DNA of 64,000 bases from Chryseobacterium wanjuense (GTDB taxonomy: Bacteria > Bacteroidota > Bacteroidia > Flavobacteriales > Weeksellaceae). Where the stretch lies: the NCBI RefSeq assembly GCF_900111495.1, contig NZ_FOIU01000001.1:1984001-2048000 (forward strand). Reading direction: 5' to 3'. The notes below the pieces were generated by a model. It was not told the origin of the DNA and made no database searches. It saw only the letters and a program-made list of their open reading frames with translations. Positions 1 to 8,389 of this stretch are shown here, one piece after another (position 1 is the first letter of the stretch; every line of letters begins with the position of its first letter). The position numbers and the translations under genes were made by a program.

Positions 1-408
1 ATACAGGCACAAAAGAAAAGATCACTTACAAATCCTAATGATAGAAAGTATTTTTATGAACAATTAAAAAAAATATGGGAAGGCACCGAAGCCTTAGGCT
101 CAAATACAATCCAGGATAAAAATGATAAGCTGACATCAGATACCTTTCCTTTGATATTAGATATAACATCACCAAAACCAATTGAGGTAGATCACCATTT
201 TGAAGAGTTTGGAGCTCATTTAGCTTACTTGTTTTGGGCGCAGCTTCTAAAAGACTTTTCACAGTTCCAGTTTTTTTCTTTGCAGTTAACAGATCAACGG
301 GGGCAGAAAACTTCTCTTACATTTCATTACCTGGGAAAAAAAGAACTGGAATACTATAGTCGCTTACAGCAACAAGTGGTAAAGATAAAATTTAACGAAG
401 TGAAATAA
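1..408 (+). CDS. Hypothetical protein, 3' end only
   Basis: An open frame runs without a stop from the left edge of the window to TAA at 406-408, so this is the C-terminal 135 residues of a longer protein. I do not recognise the family. The visible part is mixed charged and aromatic, with no membrane segment and no signal sequence; the end is rich in Lys, Glu and Gln. A strong terminator hairpin follows 25 bp after the stop, which supports a real gene ending here. It is convergent with the immunity-type genes to its right, so it is probably not part of their transcription unit. Confidence 0.6.
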   Translation: MQAQKKRSLTNPNDRKYFYEQLKKIWEGTEALGSNTIQDKNDKLTSDTFPLILDITSPKPIEVDHHFEEFGAHLAYLFWAQLLKDFSQFQFFSLQLTDQRGQKTSLTFHYLGKKELEYYSRLQQQVVKIKFNEVK

Positions 409-430
409 TCCGTTTAAATAAGTACTAGTA

Positions 431-470
431 ACAATGAGGCTGTCTTTATAAGCGACAGCCTCATTATTGT
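431..470. terminator. Bidirectional intrinsic terminator
   Basis: A 12-bp perfect stem (AATGAGGCTGTC at 433-444 with GACAGCCTCATT at 454-465) with a 9-nt loop lies between two convergent genes. The T-run is weak on either side, but position and stem strength fit a shared terminator. Confidence 0.75.
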
Positions 471-560
471 ATAATCAAGACTTGAAACTAATTTCATTTT
501 AGGATTTGTGGAGTGTAAAAATTCAGATGATTTTTTTTGGTTGGAGATCATTATACTCAA

Positions 561-1313
561 CTATCGCGTCAGATTAAAATCTTTCAACTCAAAATAGCAG
601 TTCTCACAAATGAGCGTAATCCCTGTATGCTTTTCAGACTCTTCATTCCACCCATCATGCTGGAGTCTTATCTTTTCGCAATCACTGCACCAGGCCTGAA
701 AATCATCTTCTTCACCAAGCTCCATTCCTTTCTCAGTATCAAACGCTTCTTCAAAACCTTTAGGAGTTTCAAGATCCAAATGCTGACAAACAAATGCTGG
801 TCTGGAATAGCCATGTTTACCACATTCAATAGTTTGCTTCTTAAATTTTATTACTTCCGGTGAATCCCTATTCTCAATCTGCATAAGTAACATATACTTC
901 TCTAACTCACCAGAATTTACTTTATATACTCCAATTCCATTGAGAAGATGCAGACAGATTGCTGATAATTCCCAACCATCAAATTCATCGGCAGGGAAAG
1001 TGCCTTCCTTAAGCTTTTCGTAATTATTCTGGACTCCAAATTCCTTTATGGCTAAAAGTTGAGACTTACTTTTTTCGATCGAGGATGTATTGAACCAACT
1101 CCACATCCATGTTCTTAGTTTTAATGAAAAAGTTCCTATCGGAACATATCTAAAGTAAATCTCATCTTCATCACTGTTATATAATCTCAAAAGTTCTGAT
1201 TCTCCATCATAAAACCAGTTCTTGTAAGAATCCAAGTTAATTTTTTCTTTAAACTGCTCCTGAATGTGAAGCAGGCTTTGACATTTCTCTGCGCTAAATT
1301 CTTCGTAATTCAT
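561..1313 (-). CDS. DUF6882-like protein with C-terminal Cys-rich domain
   Basis: A 250-residue soluble protein. The first 150 residues resemble DUF6882 proteins (aromatic segment around residues 55-75 with FRYVPIGTFS and WMWSW). The C-terminal part has Cys/His pairs (ECGKHG near 165, CQH near 177, CSDCEK near 210, CENC near 238) that look like a metal-binding domain. Such proteins are common in toxin/immunity loci but their function is not established. The gene starts one base after the stop of the Imm33-like gene upstream, so the two are probably co-transcribed. A role as an immunity or accessory protein is inferred from context only. Confidence 0.6.
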   Translation of the reverse strand: MNYEEFSAEKCQSLLHIQEQFKEKINLDSYKNWFYDGESELLRLYNSDEDEIYFRYVPIGTFSLKLRTWMWSWFNTSSIEKSKSQLLAIKEFGVQNNYEKLKEGTFPADEFDGWELSAICLHLLNGIGVYKVNSGELEKYMLLMQIENRDSPEVIKFKKQTIECGKHGYSRPAFVCQHLDLETPKGFEEAFDTEKGMELGEEDDFQAWCSDCEKIRLQHDGWNEESEKHTGITLICENCYFELKDFNLTR

Positions 1314-1314
1314 A

Positions 1315-1977
1315 TCATAGTCTTTTGTTAATTAACCACGGATCTTCCTCTTCATCTTGAGAAATTTCAACCCTTCCATTATCCATTAAAAATCTGTAAT
1401 CAAAAGGTAAAGCCAGGTATTTCAGAATATCCGGACGGTTAAAAGCGACATGGTGATAGTGAACTGTCTTTAGGGACTCAATATTATCATCATATTCGTC
1501 AGCAATGAGCCACCAGCCGGACATATGCTCCGGAGATTCATACCTGATGGCCTCCAGGTCCTTACCTTCATAGACTCCATCTGAAATAACCACCATTTGA
1601 TTGAAGTTAGGAAACATTGGGATCAGACCATATTTTGAACATAATTCTGATTGGCTCTTCACTACGGAAATTGTTAGGTCACAGCCTCTATTGAAACCGC
1701 TGCCATCGGCATTTACTTCGTATAAGTCAAACTGGTTTTGTTCATTGATTTTAAACTTCAATAACCATGAATAATATCCTATTGTTTGATTTTCTACTAT
1801 TGTTGGATGACTCCCGATAATATAGTCAATCATGTACCTCATAACTTCCACATAATCTTCTTGCAGTTGACCGCCAAGATTAATTCGAATTTCTTTTCCA
1901 ATGAAATTGCTTAACCCTTTGGTAGATAAATAGCTTTCACTTACCTTAATATCAATTTCTTTGTATTGTATTCTCAT
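1315..1977 (-). CDS. Imm33-like (DUF2185-type) immunity protein
   Basis: A 220-residue cytoplasmic protein. The C-terminal half (about residues 135-205) has the pattern of Imm33/DUF2185: SGWWL, then an acidic ADEYDD stretch, then DILKYLALPFDYRFL near the end. Imm33 proteins are predicted to neutralise toxins delivered by contact-dependent or RHS systems. The N-terminal 110 residues are not recognised. It lies upstream of, and one base away from, the DUF6882 gene. The family call rests on pattern recall and is moderate; the immunity role is inferred from position in the cassette array. Confidence 0.5.
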   Translation of the reverse strand: MRIQYKEIDIKVSESYLSTKGLSNFIGKEIRINLGGQLQEDYVEVMRYMIDYIIGSHPTIVENQTIGYYSWLLKFKINEQNQFDLYEVNADGSGFNRGCDLTISVVKSQSELCSKYGLIPMFPNFNQMVVISDGVYEGKDLEAIRYESPEHMSGWWLIADEYDDNIESLKTVHYHHVAFNRPDILKYLALPFDYRFLMDNGRVEISQDEEEDPWLINKRL

Positions 1978-1997
1978 TTGATTTGTGCTCTATCAAA

Positions 1998-2023
1998 AAT
2001 AGCGTACCAATTGATACGCTATT
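1998..2023 (-). terminator. Intrinsic terminator after a DUF2750 remnant
   Basis: AATAGCGTA (1998-2006) pairs with TACGCTATT (2015-2023) and the minus-strand product continues into T residues. The same AGCGTAT core is found in the terminator beside the intact DUF2750 gene (4248-4282) and as a single half-site at 2192-2200. This suggests that terminator and immunity gene moved together. Confidence 0.6.
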
Positions 2024-2046
2024 CAGCATTTTTAATTTGAAATTAT

Positions 2047-2190
2047 TTATTCTATCTTATCTAATTCTTCACGAAGATCTCTGCTAAATTCTAGTACATT
2101 CACTACAAAACCAGTCCGATTATCTACAGGAAAAACATTTAATAGGCAATTTTTTTTCAACGAGAGAATCGATGATTTCATTTTCCAAAT
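2047..2190 (-). pseudogene. DUF2750 C-terminal remnant with frameshift
   Basis: Translation of the minus strand gives CLLNVFPVDNRTGFVV followed by EFSRDLREELDKIE and a stop. This matches the C-terminus of the intact DUF2750 protein at 4296-4679 (YLINVFPINGKSGFVV and EFRRDLDEELEKIE). The preceding segment EIIDSLVEK is in another frame; the shift falls in an 8-A run near 2155. No start or N-terminal domain remains. It is a dead fragment of an immunity gene left behind by cassette exchange. Confidence 0.8.
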
Positions 2191-2213
2191 TGATACGCTA
2201 ATTAATCCCACAT

Positions 2214-2600
2214 TTATTCATACTGTTCTAATTCCTCTTGTAGATCAGAATTAAGATCGTCAGGAGAAATTACTATACCTTTACCATTGGGAATTAAAAA
2301 AACATTTATTAATGTTTTATCATTTAACATTCCTGGAATCCACTTTTCAATAAAATTATCTAACTGTATTACTTCAGGTTTATATCCTTTCCATTGATCT
2401 ATAGCACATAATTCTGCAAATTCTTTTTCAGGCCATAATGGGAGTATTTGATTTCCGGCGTTATCGCCTAGTAAAGCCCAACCATTATCGCTAAGCCCCC
2501 AAATTTCCTCAAAATCTGCAACTTTTCTGATGAAATAATCATACCTTTCATCTTCTGACATTTTCAAAATGTTTTCAATTTTTTTACTTGTATCCGCCAT
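2214..2600 (-). CDS. DUF2750 family putative immunity protein
   Basis: A 128-residue acidic soluble protein. The N-terminus has the family pattern (RYDYFIRKVADFEEIWGL near 18-36) and the C-terminus the INVFLIPNGKGIVIS block followed by an acidic LQEELEQYE tail. It is homologous over its full length to the DUF2750 gene directly after the RHS gene at 4296-4679. Its ATG overlaps the last codons of a decayed toxin-tail frame (2584-2773), as expected for a toxin/immunity pair that was once translationally coupled. It is probably an orphan immunity gene kept after loss of its toxin. The immunity function is inferred from position. Confidence 0.75.
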   Translation of the reverse strand: MADTSKKIENILKMSEDERYDYFIRKVADFEEIWGLSDNGWALLGDNAGNQILPLWPEKEFAELCAIDQWKGYKPEVIQLDNFIEKWIPGMLNDKTLINVFLIPNGKGIVISPDDLNSDLQEELEQYE

Positions 2601-2773
2601 ATTTATGTTCTAATTTATGTAAATCTGCATCTTGTAATTTTGCATCCTTGTGGCTATTACCATCTTTTGCCCTTTTTCCTCGTGGATGTGCTAATTCAGT
2701 TCCTCTAGTTTTAGAGTTTCTAGAATTTCTAGGGTTACGTATTGTTTTACATTTACAATTTCATTTATGTCTT
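2584..2773 (-). pseudogene. Decayed RHS toxin tail (orphan C-terminal cassette)
   Basis: The minus strand reads TIRNP, then GTELAHPRGKRAKDG, then LQDADLHKLEHKYGG and stops at 2584-2586. This aligns with the end of the intact RHS toxin (TTIRNPPGK, LAHERGREAAKG, LQDRVLHRRQHKYDNG). Upstream the frame is broken: DINEI, matching the toxin's SDINKV, lies in another frame, and a TGA precedes the readable tail. The fragment overlaps the start of the following DUF2750 gene by 17 bases. It is a displaced C-terminal toxin cassette, now non-functional. Confidence 0.8.
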
Positions 2774-2884
2774 CTAATTGATTAGTGTCCAAAGCTCTTC
2801 AAAGTCTGCTATTCTTTAAATAAAATGTCGATACCGATGAAATGGTTCCAATTTTTTAACATTCTCTATTGCTTATGGATTCAT
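2774..2884 (-). pseudogene. DUF2750 N-terminal remnant with in-frame stops
   Basis: Starting at an ATG at 2884, the minus strand reads MNP-stop-AIENVKKLEPFHRYRHFI-stop-RIADFEELWTLIN-stop. This corresponds to the start of the intact DUF2750 protein (MNSKEFENILKLEPLKRYQYFIKKIADFEELWTII). Two in-frame stops replace single codons, and the homology ends where the toxin-tail fragment begins. An older DUF2750 gene was therefore cut by insertion or recombination of a toxin-tail cassette and then decayed. Confidence 0.8.
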
Positions 2885-2899
2885 TCTTTAAGATAGTTA

Positions 2900-3316
2900 C
2901 TATATTTTACATACTTTAGAAATAAAGTTATCTCCCTCAACATTAGTTTGGACAGTCGCGCAATTATTGTCAATTTTTTTTATTGAACATTTATATCCCC
3001 CCTTTGAATTTATGTAAAGATCAATTTGGTCATGTTCACTTTTTGAAGTATCAAGTATTAAACTATACTCACAATCATTTATCCAAAATATTTTATAATA
3101 TCTATCTTTTCTTATTTTCTTGTTGGTGCTAAGATCAAAAGTTTGTTCAATTTGAAAGTCTTTAGTTCTTTCTATTAGATATTTCTTTTTTGAATCCTTA
3201 TTAATCAATTGAAATTTTCCAATCTTAAAATCAATACAGTTTAGTCTTTTATTACCTATTGCTTTTTCGCAATTAATAAAAACGAAAGAAGCTAGAAAAA
3301 TAATTACAATTTTCAT
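2900..3316 (-). CDS. Small putative lipoprotein
   Basis: A 138-residue protein with a short lipoprotein signal: Lys at 3, a hydrophobic run, then VFINC with the acceptor Cys at 16. The mature part has a central WINDCEYSLIL motif and several Cys residues (27, 71, 109, 118, 136). Small lipoproteins with a W-x-x-D-C-E-Y pattern are common in Flavobacteria but have no known function. It lies between the SMI1/77-residue genes and the cassette remnants. A periplasmic immunity role is possible but not shown. Confidence 0.6.
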   Translation of the reverse strand: MKIVIIFLASFVFINCEKAIGNKRLNCIDFKIGKFQLINKDSKKKYLIERTKDFQIEQTFDLSTNKKIRKDRYYKIFWINDCEYSLILDTSKSEHDQIDLYINSKGGYKCSIKKIDNNCATVQTNVEGDNFISKVCKI

Positions 3317-3326
3317 TTTCAGTTAT

Positions 3327-3560
3327 TTACCCAGCATCTTCTCTCCAAACATGACTCCTATTTTTTATCGCTAAAATATCTCCAATACTTTTATCTATTC
3401 TGAGTATTTCTTCTAATTTTATAACTCTTGCATCTTCTTCTAAAATACCTTTTTCTTTTCCAAAAAATTGCCAATCTCCTTCTTCGTCCTTGAAAACAGA
3501 TACAATAGGCGAATTATCTTCTAAAACAAACTTCGTTGTTATGACAGCTAAATTTTCCAT
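3327..3560 (-). CDS. Small acidic protein, unknown
   Basis: A 77-residue soluble acidic protein with no signal or membrane segment. It starts with MENLAVITTKFVLED and has a GDWQFFGKE segment near 28-36. I recall similar small proteins beside polymorphic toxin loci, but cannot assign a family. Its stop is 10 bases before the start of the lipoprotein gene, so the two are likely in one operon. A hairpin lies upstream at 3586-3603. Confidence 0.5.
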   Translation of the reverse strand: MENLAVITTKFVLEDNSPIVSVFKDEEGDWQFFGKEKGILEEDARVIKLEEILRIDKSIGDILAIKNRSHVWREDAG

Positions 3561-3585
3561 ATTTCCTTTGTTGTGATTTTTAAAC

Positions 3586-3603
3586 CACTGCCTTTCGGCA
3601 GTG
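3586..3603. terminator. Hairpin between immunity genes
   Basis: CACTGCC (3586-3592), loop TTTC, GGCAGTG (3597-3603). The T-run follows on the plus strand, where there is no gene to terminate. On the minus strand there is only GGTTTAAAAA after the stem. It may be a partial terminator or a processing stem between the SMI1 gene and the 77-residue gene. Confidence 0.4.
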
Positions 3604-3652
3604 ATTTTTTTTATTTTTTGATGAACATAAAATTCTCCTCTATCAATATAAT

Positions 3653-4237
3653 TTAATATGGAAGTGTTGATCGATCCTCATCAATTTCTTTTCCTTCATC
3701 ATCAAAATATGAATACAGTCTTTTCAATTCGGTTAATAACATCTCTTGAAAAGAATTCCATTCTATCCTTGATGTTGCATCCCACCTCTCACAGCAATGG
3801 ACCTTATTGGTATTCTTATCTATATACAGGCGAGAACCATCCCAATTATATCCTCCAATGAAGAAAAAGCTATTTTTTGCGTTGTCAGGTCTTTCAGGAA
3901 TATTAGATGTGATTATTGAATATGGTTGACGAGAATCTACACTAGATCTACGATTCAACTGTCTTCTCAATCCATATAAACTTAGTGTGGATGATAAGAA
4001 AATAAGACCATTACTAAAGTTCATTAAAAAATTCTTATAGTCTTCAGGTATATCAGTTTTTAATTGTTCTTCTAGGATTTTAATCTCTTTACTATCTAGA
4101 ACTGGGAAGATTTCATTCAACCATGCTTCAGGTGCTATATGAGGCGCTTTGCCTATCAAAATGGCGCCGTCACTAGAATTTTCAATTCCTAAATTTTCGA
4201 ACTTATATATAAGTCCATTGATTTTTTTGTATTTCAT
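3653..4237 (-). CDS. SMI1/KNR4 family immunity protein
   Basis: A 194-residue soluble protein of the SMI1/KNR4 (SUKH) superfamily. The diagnostic features are the helix EIKILEEQLKTDIPEDYKNF (about 50-70), the NFSNGLIF turn, and the strand block FFFIGGYNWDGSRLYID (about 123-140) followed by a Trp-containing C-terminal helix region. SUKH proteins are typical immunity proteins of nuclease and deaminase toxins in RHS and contact-dependent systems. It lies two genes downstream of the RHS gene, after a DUF2750 gene with its own terminator. It may protect against this toxin or against one no longer present. Confidence 0.8.
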   Translation of the reverse strand: MKYKKINGLIYKFENLGIENSSDGAILIGKAPHIAPEAWLNEIFPVLDSKEIKILEEQLKTDIPEDYKNFLMNFSNGLIFLSSTLSLYGLRRQLNRRSSVDSRQPYSIITSNIPERPDNAKNSFFFIGGYNWDGSRLYIDKNTNKVHCCERWDATSRIEWNSFQEMLLTELKRLYSYFDDEGKEIDEDRSTLPY

Positions 4238-4247
4238 TCGTGACGTG

Positions 4248-4282
4248 AAAAATCAGCGTATCAAAATAATACGCTGATTTTT
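4248..4282 (-). terminator. Terminator after the RHS-linked DUF2750 gene
   Basis: A 14-bp stem (4248-4261 with 4269-4282, core ATCAGCGTAT/ATACGCTGAT) and a 7-nt loop. T residues flank both sides. It separates the T9SS-YD-RHS-DUF2750 run from the SMI1 gene. Confidence 0.75.
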
Positions 4283-4295
4283 TTTGTGTAATTCT

Positions 4296-4679
4296 TTATT
4301 CTATTTTCTCCAATTCTTCATCAAGATCACGTCTAAACTCATTAAGACTGACAACAAAACCCGACTTTCCATTAATAGGAAATACATTGATTAAATAATT
4401 TTCAGAAGCAATAATATCAAACAAATCATCCTGTAAATCCTCTAATGTCAGCTTTATGGGCTTACAATTTTCCCAACCTTCATTTAAATTAGAAATTACA
4501 AATTCTTCTGCCGTCCAAAATGAAATAAGAGTAAAATTATCTATATCAGAAAGTGCATAACTACCATCTTCATCTATAATTGTCCATAGTTCTTCAAAGT
4601 CGGCAATTTTCTTTATAAAATACTGATACCTTTTTAGAGGCTCTAGTTTCAAAATATTTTCAAATTCTTTACTGTTCAT
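4296..4679 (-). CDS. DUF2750 protein, probable immunity to the RHS toxin
   Basis: A 127-residue acidic soluble protein starting 10 bases after the RHS stop codon. The family pattern is RYQYFIKKIADFEELWTII near 17-35, SFWTAEEF near 53-60 and NVFPINGKSGFVVS near 99-112. Its immediate downstream position, with a terminator after it, is the classic place of the cognate immunity gene in an RHS locus. A second DUF2750 copy (2214-2600) is likewise linked to a remnant of the same toxin-tail type. Repeated pairing of DUF2750 with this toxin family makes it the best candidate for the specific antidote. No structural or biochemical role is known to me. Confidence 0.75.
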   Translation of the reverse strand: MNSKEFENILKLEPLKRYQYFIKKIADFEELWTIIDEDGSYALSDIDNFTLISFWTAEEFVISNLNEGWENCKPIKLTLEDLQDDLFDIIASENYLINVFPINGKSGFVVSLNEFRRDLDEELEKIE

Positions 4680-4688
4680 AATGTATAT

Positions 4689-7600
4689 TTAATCTTTTTT
4701 TACTGGTCTTTCTTTATTTTTTCTACCACCATTATCATACTTGTGTTGTCTTCTATGTAAAACTCTATCTTGAAGATTTGAATATTCATAAGAATAACCT
4801 TTGGCAGCTTCTCTACCCCTTTCATGAGCTAAATCTTTTCCCGGAGGATTTCTAATGGTTGTCCTTTTTCCTTTTGTAACTTTATTTATGTCGGACTTTA
4901 ACCATCCTTTATCTGCTTTTCCCAACTTAGGATCAGTTGATAATTCTCTTAATCTCGCCTGTTTCCCGCTTCTACCTTTATTTGAACTTGCTGAAGAATT
5001 ATTCTTATCACTCTTCATGTGATCGATGGTATTCTTCAGAATAACACCAGCTCCTGCAACTTCAATAGTTCCTTTTAAAATAGCACCACCACTTATTGTA
5101 GCTCCTGCAGCTCCCGGAATACTGCCTACTCCCGTGCTAGACGCTGCTCCCGACACTGCTAATCCTGCTGTACCACCTCCGATACTTGCACCTCCGTCTA
5201 CTGCCATGATAGCACTTAACGCGATAGTAGCACCATGACCATTATTTACACCATCTCTATACTCCTTAGAATTGACAGCGTATTTATTACGAAGGTTAGT
5301 TCCTAATATATTGTCAGTAACAGTAAGGGCGAAACCTTTCAAATGCTGACAACAATTCTCTACCGTTTCTTCAGGCGCATTACCGTCAGGATCGGTAAAT
5401 TTAATAGGATTGTTAAGCCCAAAAGCATACGGTGAGATATACGGCATTTCCTCTGCCTCTGCGTCTATCTGTCCAAATCGCTCAACTTCCTGCCAGTAAA
5501 GACGTGCCTCAAAATCGTATGCCCCAAATTCCTGTAATTCTTTCTTACCAAACTTGTAATTTTTAAAACTACTTTGTCCGAAGTAAGCATTCCCTGTTTT
5601 CAGGTGATTCATCCCAAATGGGTAATAATCGTTGCTGTCAACAATGGTTAGAGCTCCTGCGCTGTTTCTTGCAAAACTTACCCTTACATTTCCTAAGTGG
5701 TCTTTGTACTGGTAAATATATTGATTTTTTACATAATCATAAAAGCCCTCTTCCGTCGGGAAAAATTGCAGATCAGGAGTTTTTGTTGGCGTCAGACTTC
5801 CCGTCCATTCACCACCGATAGGTTGTATCGTAGGATCAGCAATTTCAATTGGTGTAAAAGCCTGCGGTTCGAAAGCTCTTGTTATCATTCTACTTTCCGA
5901 ACCACCGCCACCATCATTTCCTCCTGTTATGTTGTAATACTGGAAGCCATCTAAATAATCTGTTGTTTCTTTTGAGGAGGTTGTTCCACCAATACCGATA
6001 GATGATTTCGTAGTTTCTTTTCTTACTTTAATTCCGTCTGCACGGTATTTTGTTGCAATATCTGTGGTAACCTGGCCAAGATTAATATTTACAGAATTAG
6101 GACGATTCAAATAATTATAACCGATGCTCGCAATGCTTTTATCGATCATATTTTTCATGTTTCCGTTTACATCAAAATCAATCGGGTTTCCGGCTGTTCC
6201 TTCGTAGCCTGTAGAGTTTCCGCTGTTATCCTGTATTTTAATAGCCTGGTTTCCTAAGTACGTGTAATCAAGGTTGTCAATTACCGTCGCGGTATTGCCT
6301 CCGTATTCCATTACAGAAGTCCTGTAAAGGTTAGCAATATTCCCGTTTGGATCATAGCTCAGGGATTCTGTGTTTTCCTTGCTGTAAGGATTGTTTGGAT
6401 TCTGATAAAATCCTGCAGTCAATCTATCCAGTTTATCATACGCGTAACCGTATCTTTTTGGTGTCGCAGATGGATTTACGCCTAATGTTTCAACCGCTCT
6501 CCAGTCTACCTCAGCAATGTTTCCGTTGTATTTTGGTAACACATTCTTTCCTGAGAACTGAGCAGGATCAGGGTTTTCGATTCCGTCTCGGTTGGTGTAT
6601 TTGATCTTATAGGAGAATAATTTTCCGCTCAGATCGGAAACGCCCATCTGATTTTTATTAACGTCTGTCAACCATCCACGAATATTATAATCATAATCAA
6701 TACTCTGTAAAGGTGCAGATCCGGAAACAGCACCCACTTTTTTATTAATCAATTGGGAAAGATCATTGTAAGAGTTTTCAGCCAGTAATTCCTCAGGATT
6801 GCTGTCTACCTGATGAAAATGTTGCAGAAGCCTATTCTGGCTATCATATACAAACCTTTCCTGTACCGTTACTCCTGTCTCTCCTTGCTTTCTCAGGTGA
6901 TACGTATTTTTCTTTTGTGGAACTCCAGCAAAATCAAGCTCTGTTTCAGTCTTTGTGTAACCACCTAAATGATTAATAGTGCTGGTGGAAATAAGCCTAC
7001 CCATCGAATCGTAATAATTATAGGCTTTCGTCCAATTATTGTCTTCAATATTCTTTACATAAGAAGCTGTTAAAATGCCGTTTGTGGAAGCATCATTATT
7101 AGCATCTAATGTCTGAGGGAGTACATATTGTCCTAAAATAGTCTGAGGGATCGGCGGAGCTTCAGACGGATAGCTGTCGTAATAATTAACCGTTAAAAGG
7201 GTAATCCCCGCCGAAGGAAAAGCCAAATTCCTGTAATATAAATTCGTACCACTTAGAACAATAGGGTTGGTAATTCTGGTTTCATTGTTCAATGAGCTGG
7301 TCGTGATCGTGTTTACCTGATTCTGTATCGTTTGCCTCGAATCGGAATTAGGATAAAACCCCGTATACACAACACGCCCCGACTCATCATATTTATTGAA
7401 AATCCAGCCTTTTGAATTAAAGTTATTATTTACGGTTCTTAAAAGTCCATCCTGCGTTAGCACCAACCTGTCCTGTTTATCATAGACAGAATACTCCCAA
7501 TCTTTACCAGGTAATTTCTTCTCAACCTGCCTATCAAGTCCATCATATCGGTATTGATAGCAGAGTTCATTTAAAATGTTATCTGTGATAATATTATTAT

Positions 7601-8381
7601 TCTGCTCAATCTGCTTTACGGCTTTGGGCGGAATGATAAACGCCTGTTGATTGTATTCATTGAAAACGTAGTAGGTATCAATATTCTGCGATCCGTCATT
7701 TCTGCGGATTAAAACCGTTTGCCCTCTTCCATTTTGATATTGAACAACAGCATTCCCATCTTCATCCGTTACTGTGTTTTTATACAATGTCCCAGCAGGA
7801 TAGAATCCTGAATTAGCAGAAGATACAGACAATGCAGAAACCGTATTGGAAACACCATTTACGGTATTCGTAGAGGTCGTTGTGAAAAATGCCTTAACTT
7901 CATTTCCCGTATTGGCTTCGTACTTGAATTTCTGCGTTTTCCCCGAACTCATTTTCCATGCTTCACCAGGATTTGCCTGTTGCAATACTCTGTCTAATGG
8001 GGAATTTTCAATTTCTTTTTCTGTAAAGGCATTGGATACTCCATAATAGGAGTTCGCGGTACTTTCATTGGTTATTCCCGAATGAATCAATGAGTTTTGG
8101 GTAGCCACCGGAACAGGTAAAATATTTTTAACCTGTCTTCCGAAGCCGTCGTAGGTAACGGGAGTCACCAAATCTTTTCCGGTCGGCGTGCCTTTAACAT
8201 TAATAATCTGTTTTGCTCTTCCTAATCCATCGAAATAGGTTATGGTTTCTGATTTCTTAGTACAATCATCATTCAAACAGGTGATAGACTGCACATAATT
8301 ATCATTGGACTGCGCATAACTCATTCCTGCGACTAGTAAGCCGAGAAATGAAAATGCTTTCGTTATAATATATTTTTTCAT
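4689..8381 (-). CDS. RHS-repeat polymorphic toxin (C-terminal Ntox8-like domain)
   Basis: A 1230-residue secreted protein. It has an N-terminal signal peptide ending near residue 23 (SYAQS), a DUF6443-like start with YFDGLGR and YDGFGRQV repeats, many YD/RHS repeats through about residue 950, and the RHS-associated core near 940-1010 (YDFEARLYWQEVERFGQ, then SPYAFGLNNPIKFTDPDGN). A Gly/Ala-rich hydrophobic linker (about 1060-1120) follows. The last 90 residues form a basic toxin tail with TIRNPPGKDLAHERGREAAKG, SNLQDRVLHRRQHKYDNGG and an end rich in Lys and Arg. This tail resembles polymorphic toxin type 8 (Ntox8), predicted to be a nuclease; the exact activity is not known to me. The RHS shell is expected to encapsulate the toxin. 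It is followed by a DUF2750 gene. Confidence 0.85.
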   Translation of the reverse strand: MKKYIITKAFSFLGLLVAGMSYAQSNDNYVQSITCLNDDCTKKSETITYFDGLGRAKQIINVKGTPTGKDLVTPVTYDGFGRQVKNILPVPVATQNSLIHSGITNESTANSYYGVSNAFTEKEIENSPLDRVLQQANPGEAWKMSSGKTQKFKYEANTGNEVKAFFTTTSTNTVNGVSNTVSALSVSSANSGFYPAGTLYKNTVTDEDGNAVVQYQNGRGQTVLIRRNDGSQNIDTYYVFNEYNQQAFIIPPKAVKQIEQNNNIITDNILNELCYQYRYDGLDRQVEKKLPGKDWEYSVYDKQDRLVLTQDGLLRTVNNNFNSKGWIFNKYDESGRVVYTGFYPNSDSRQTIQNQVNTITTSSLNNETRITNPIVLSGTNLYYRNLAFPSAGITLLTVNYYDSYPSEAPPIPQTILGQYVLPQTLDANNDASTNGILTASYVKNIEDNNWTKAYNYYDSMGRLISTSTINHLGGYTKTETELDFAGVPQKKNTYHLRKQGETGVTVQERFVYDSQNRLLQHFHQVDSNPEELLAENSYNDLSQLINKKVGAVSGSAPLQSIDYDYNIRGWLTDVNKNQMGVSDLSGKLFSYKIKYTNRDGIENPDPAQFSGKNVLPKYNGNIAEVDWRAVETLGVNPSATPKRYGYAYDKLDRLTAGFYQNPNNPYSKENTESLSYDPNGNIANLYRTSVMEYGGNTATVIDNLDYTYLGNQAIKIQDNSGNSTGYEGTAGNPIDFDVNGNMKNMIDKSIASIGYNYLNRPNSVNINLGQVTTDIATKYRADGIKVRKETTKSSIGIGGTTSSKETTDYLDGFQYYNITGGNDGGGGSESRMITRAFEPQAFTPIEIADPTIQPIGGEWTGSLTPTKTPDLQFFPTEEGFYDYVKNQYIYQYKDHLGNVRVSFARNSAGALTIVDSNDYYPFGMNHLKTGNAYFGQSSFKNYKFGKKELQEFGAYDFEARLYWQEVERFGQIDAEAEEMPYISPYAFGLNNPIKFTDPDGNAPEETVENCCQHLKGFALTVTDNILGTNLRNKYAVNSKEYRDGVNNGHGATIALSAIMAVDGGASIGGGTAGLAVSGAASSTGVGSIPGAAGATISGGAILKGTIEVAGAGVILKNTIDHMKSDKNNSSASSNKGRSGKQARLRELSTDPKLGKADKGWLKSDINKVTKGKRTTIRNPPGKDLAHERGREAAKGYSYEYSNLQDRVLHRRQHKYDNGGRKNKERPVKKD

Positions 8382-8389
8382 ATTCGTGA

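Noticed and set aside
2588..2785. Plus-strand open frame of 65 codons
   Set aside because: It is the shadow of the decayed toxin tail on the minus strand.
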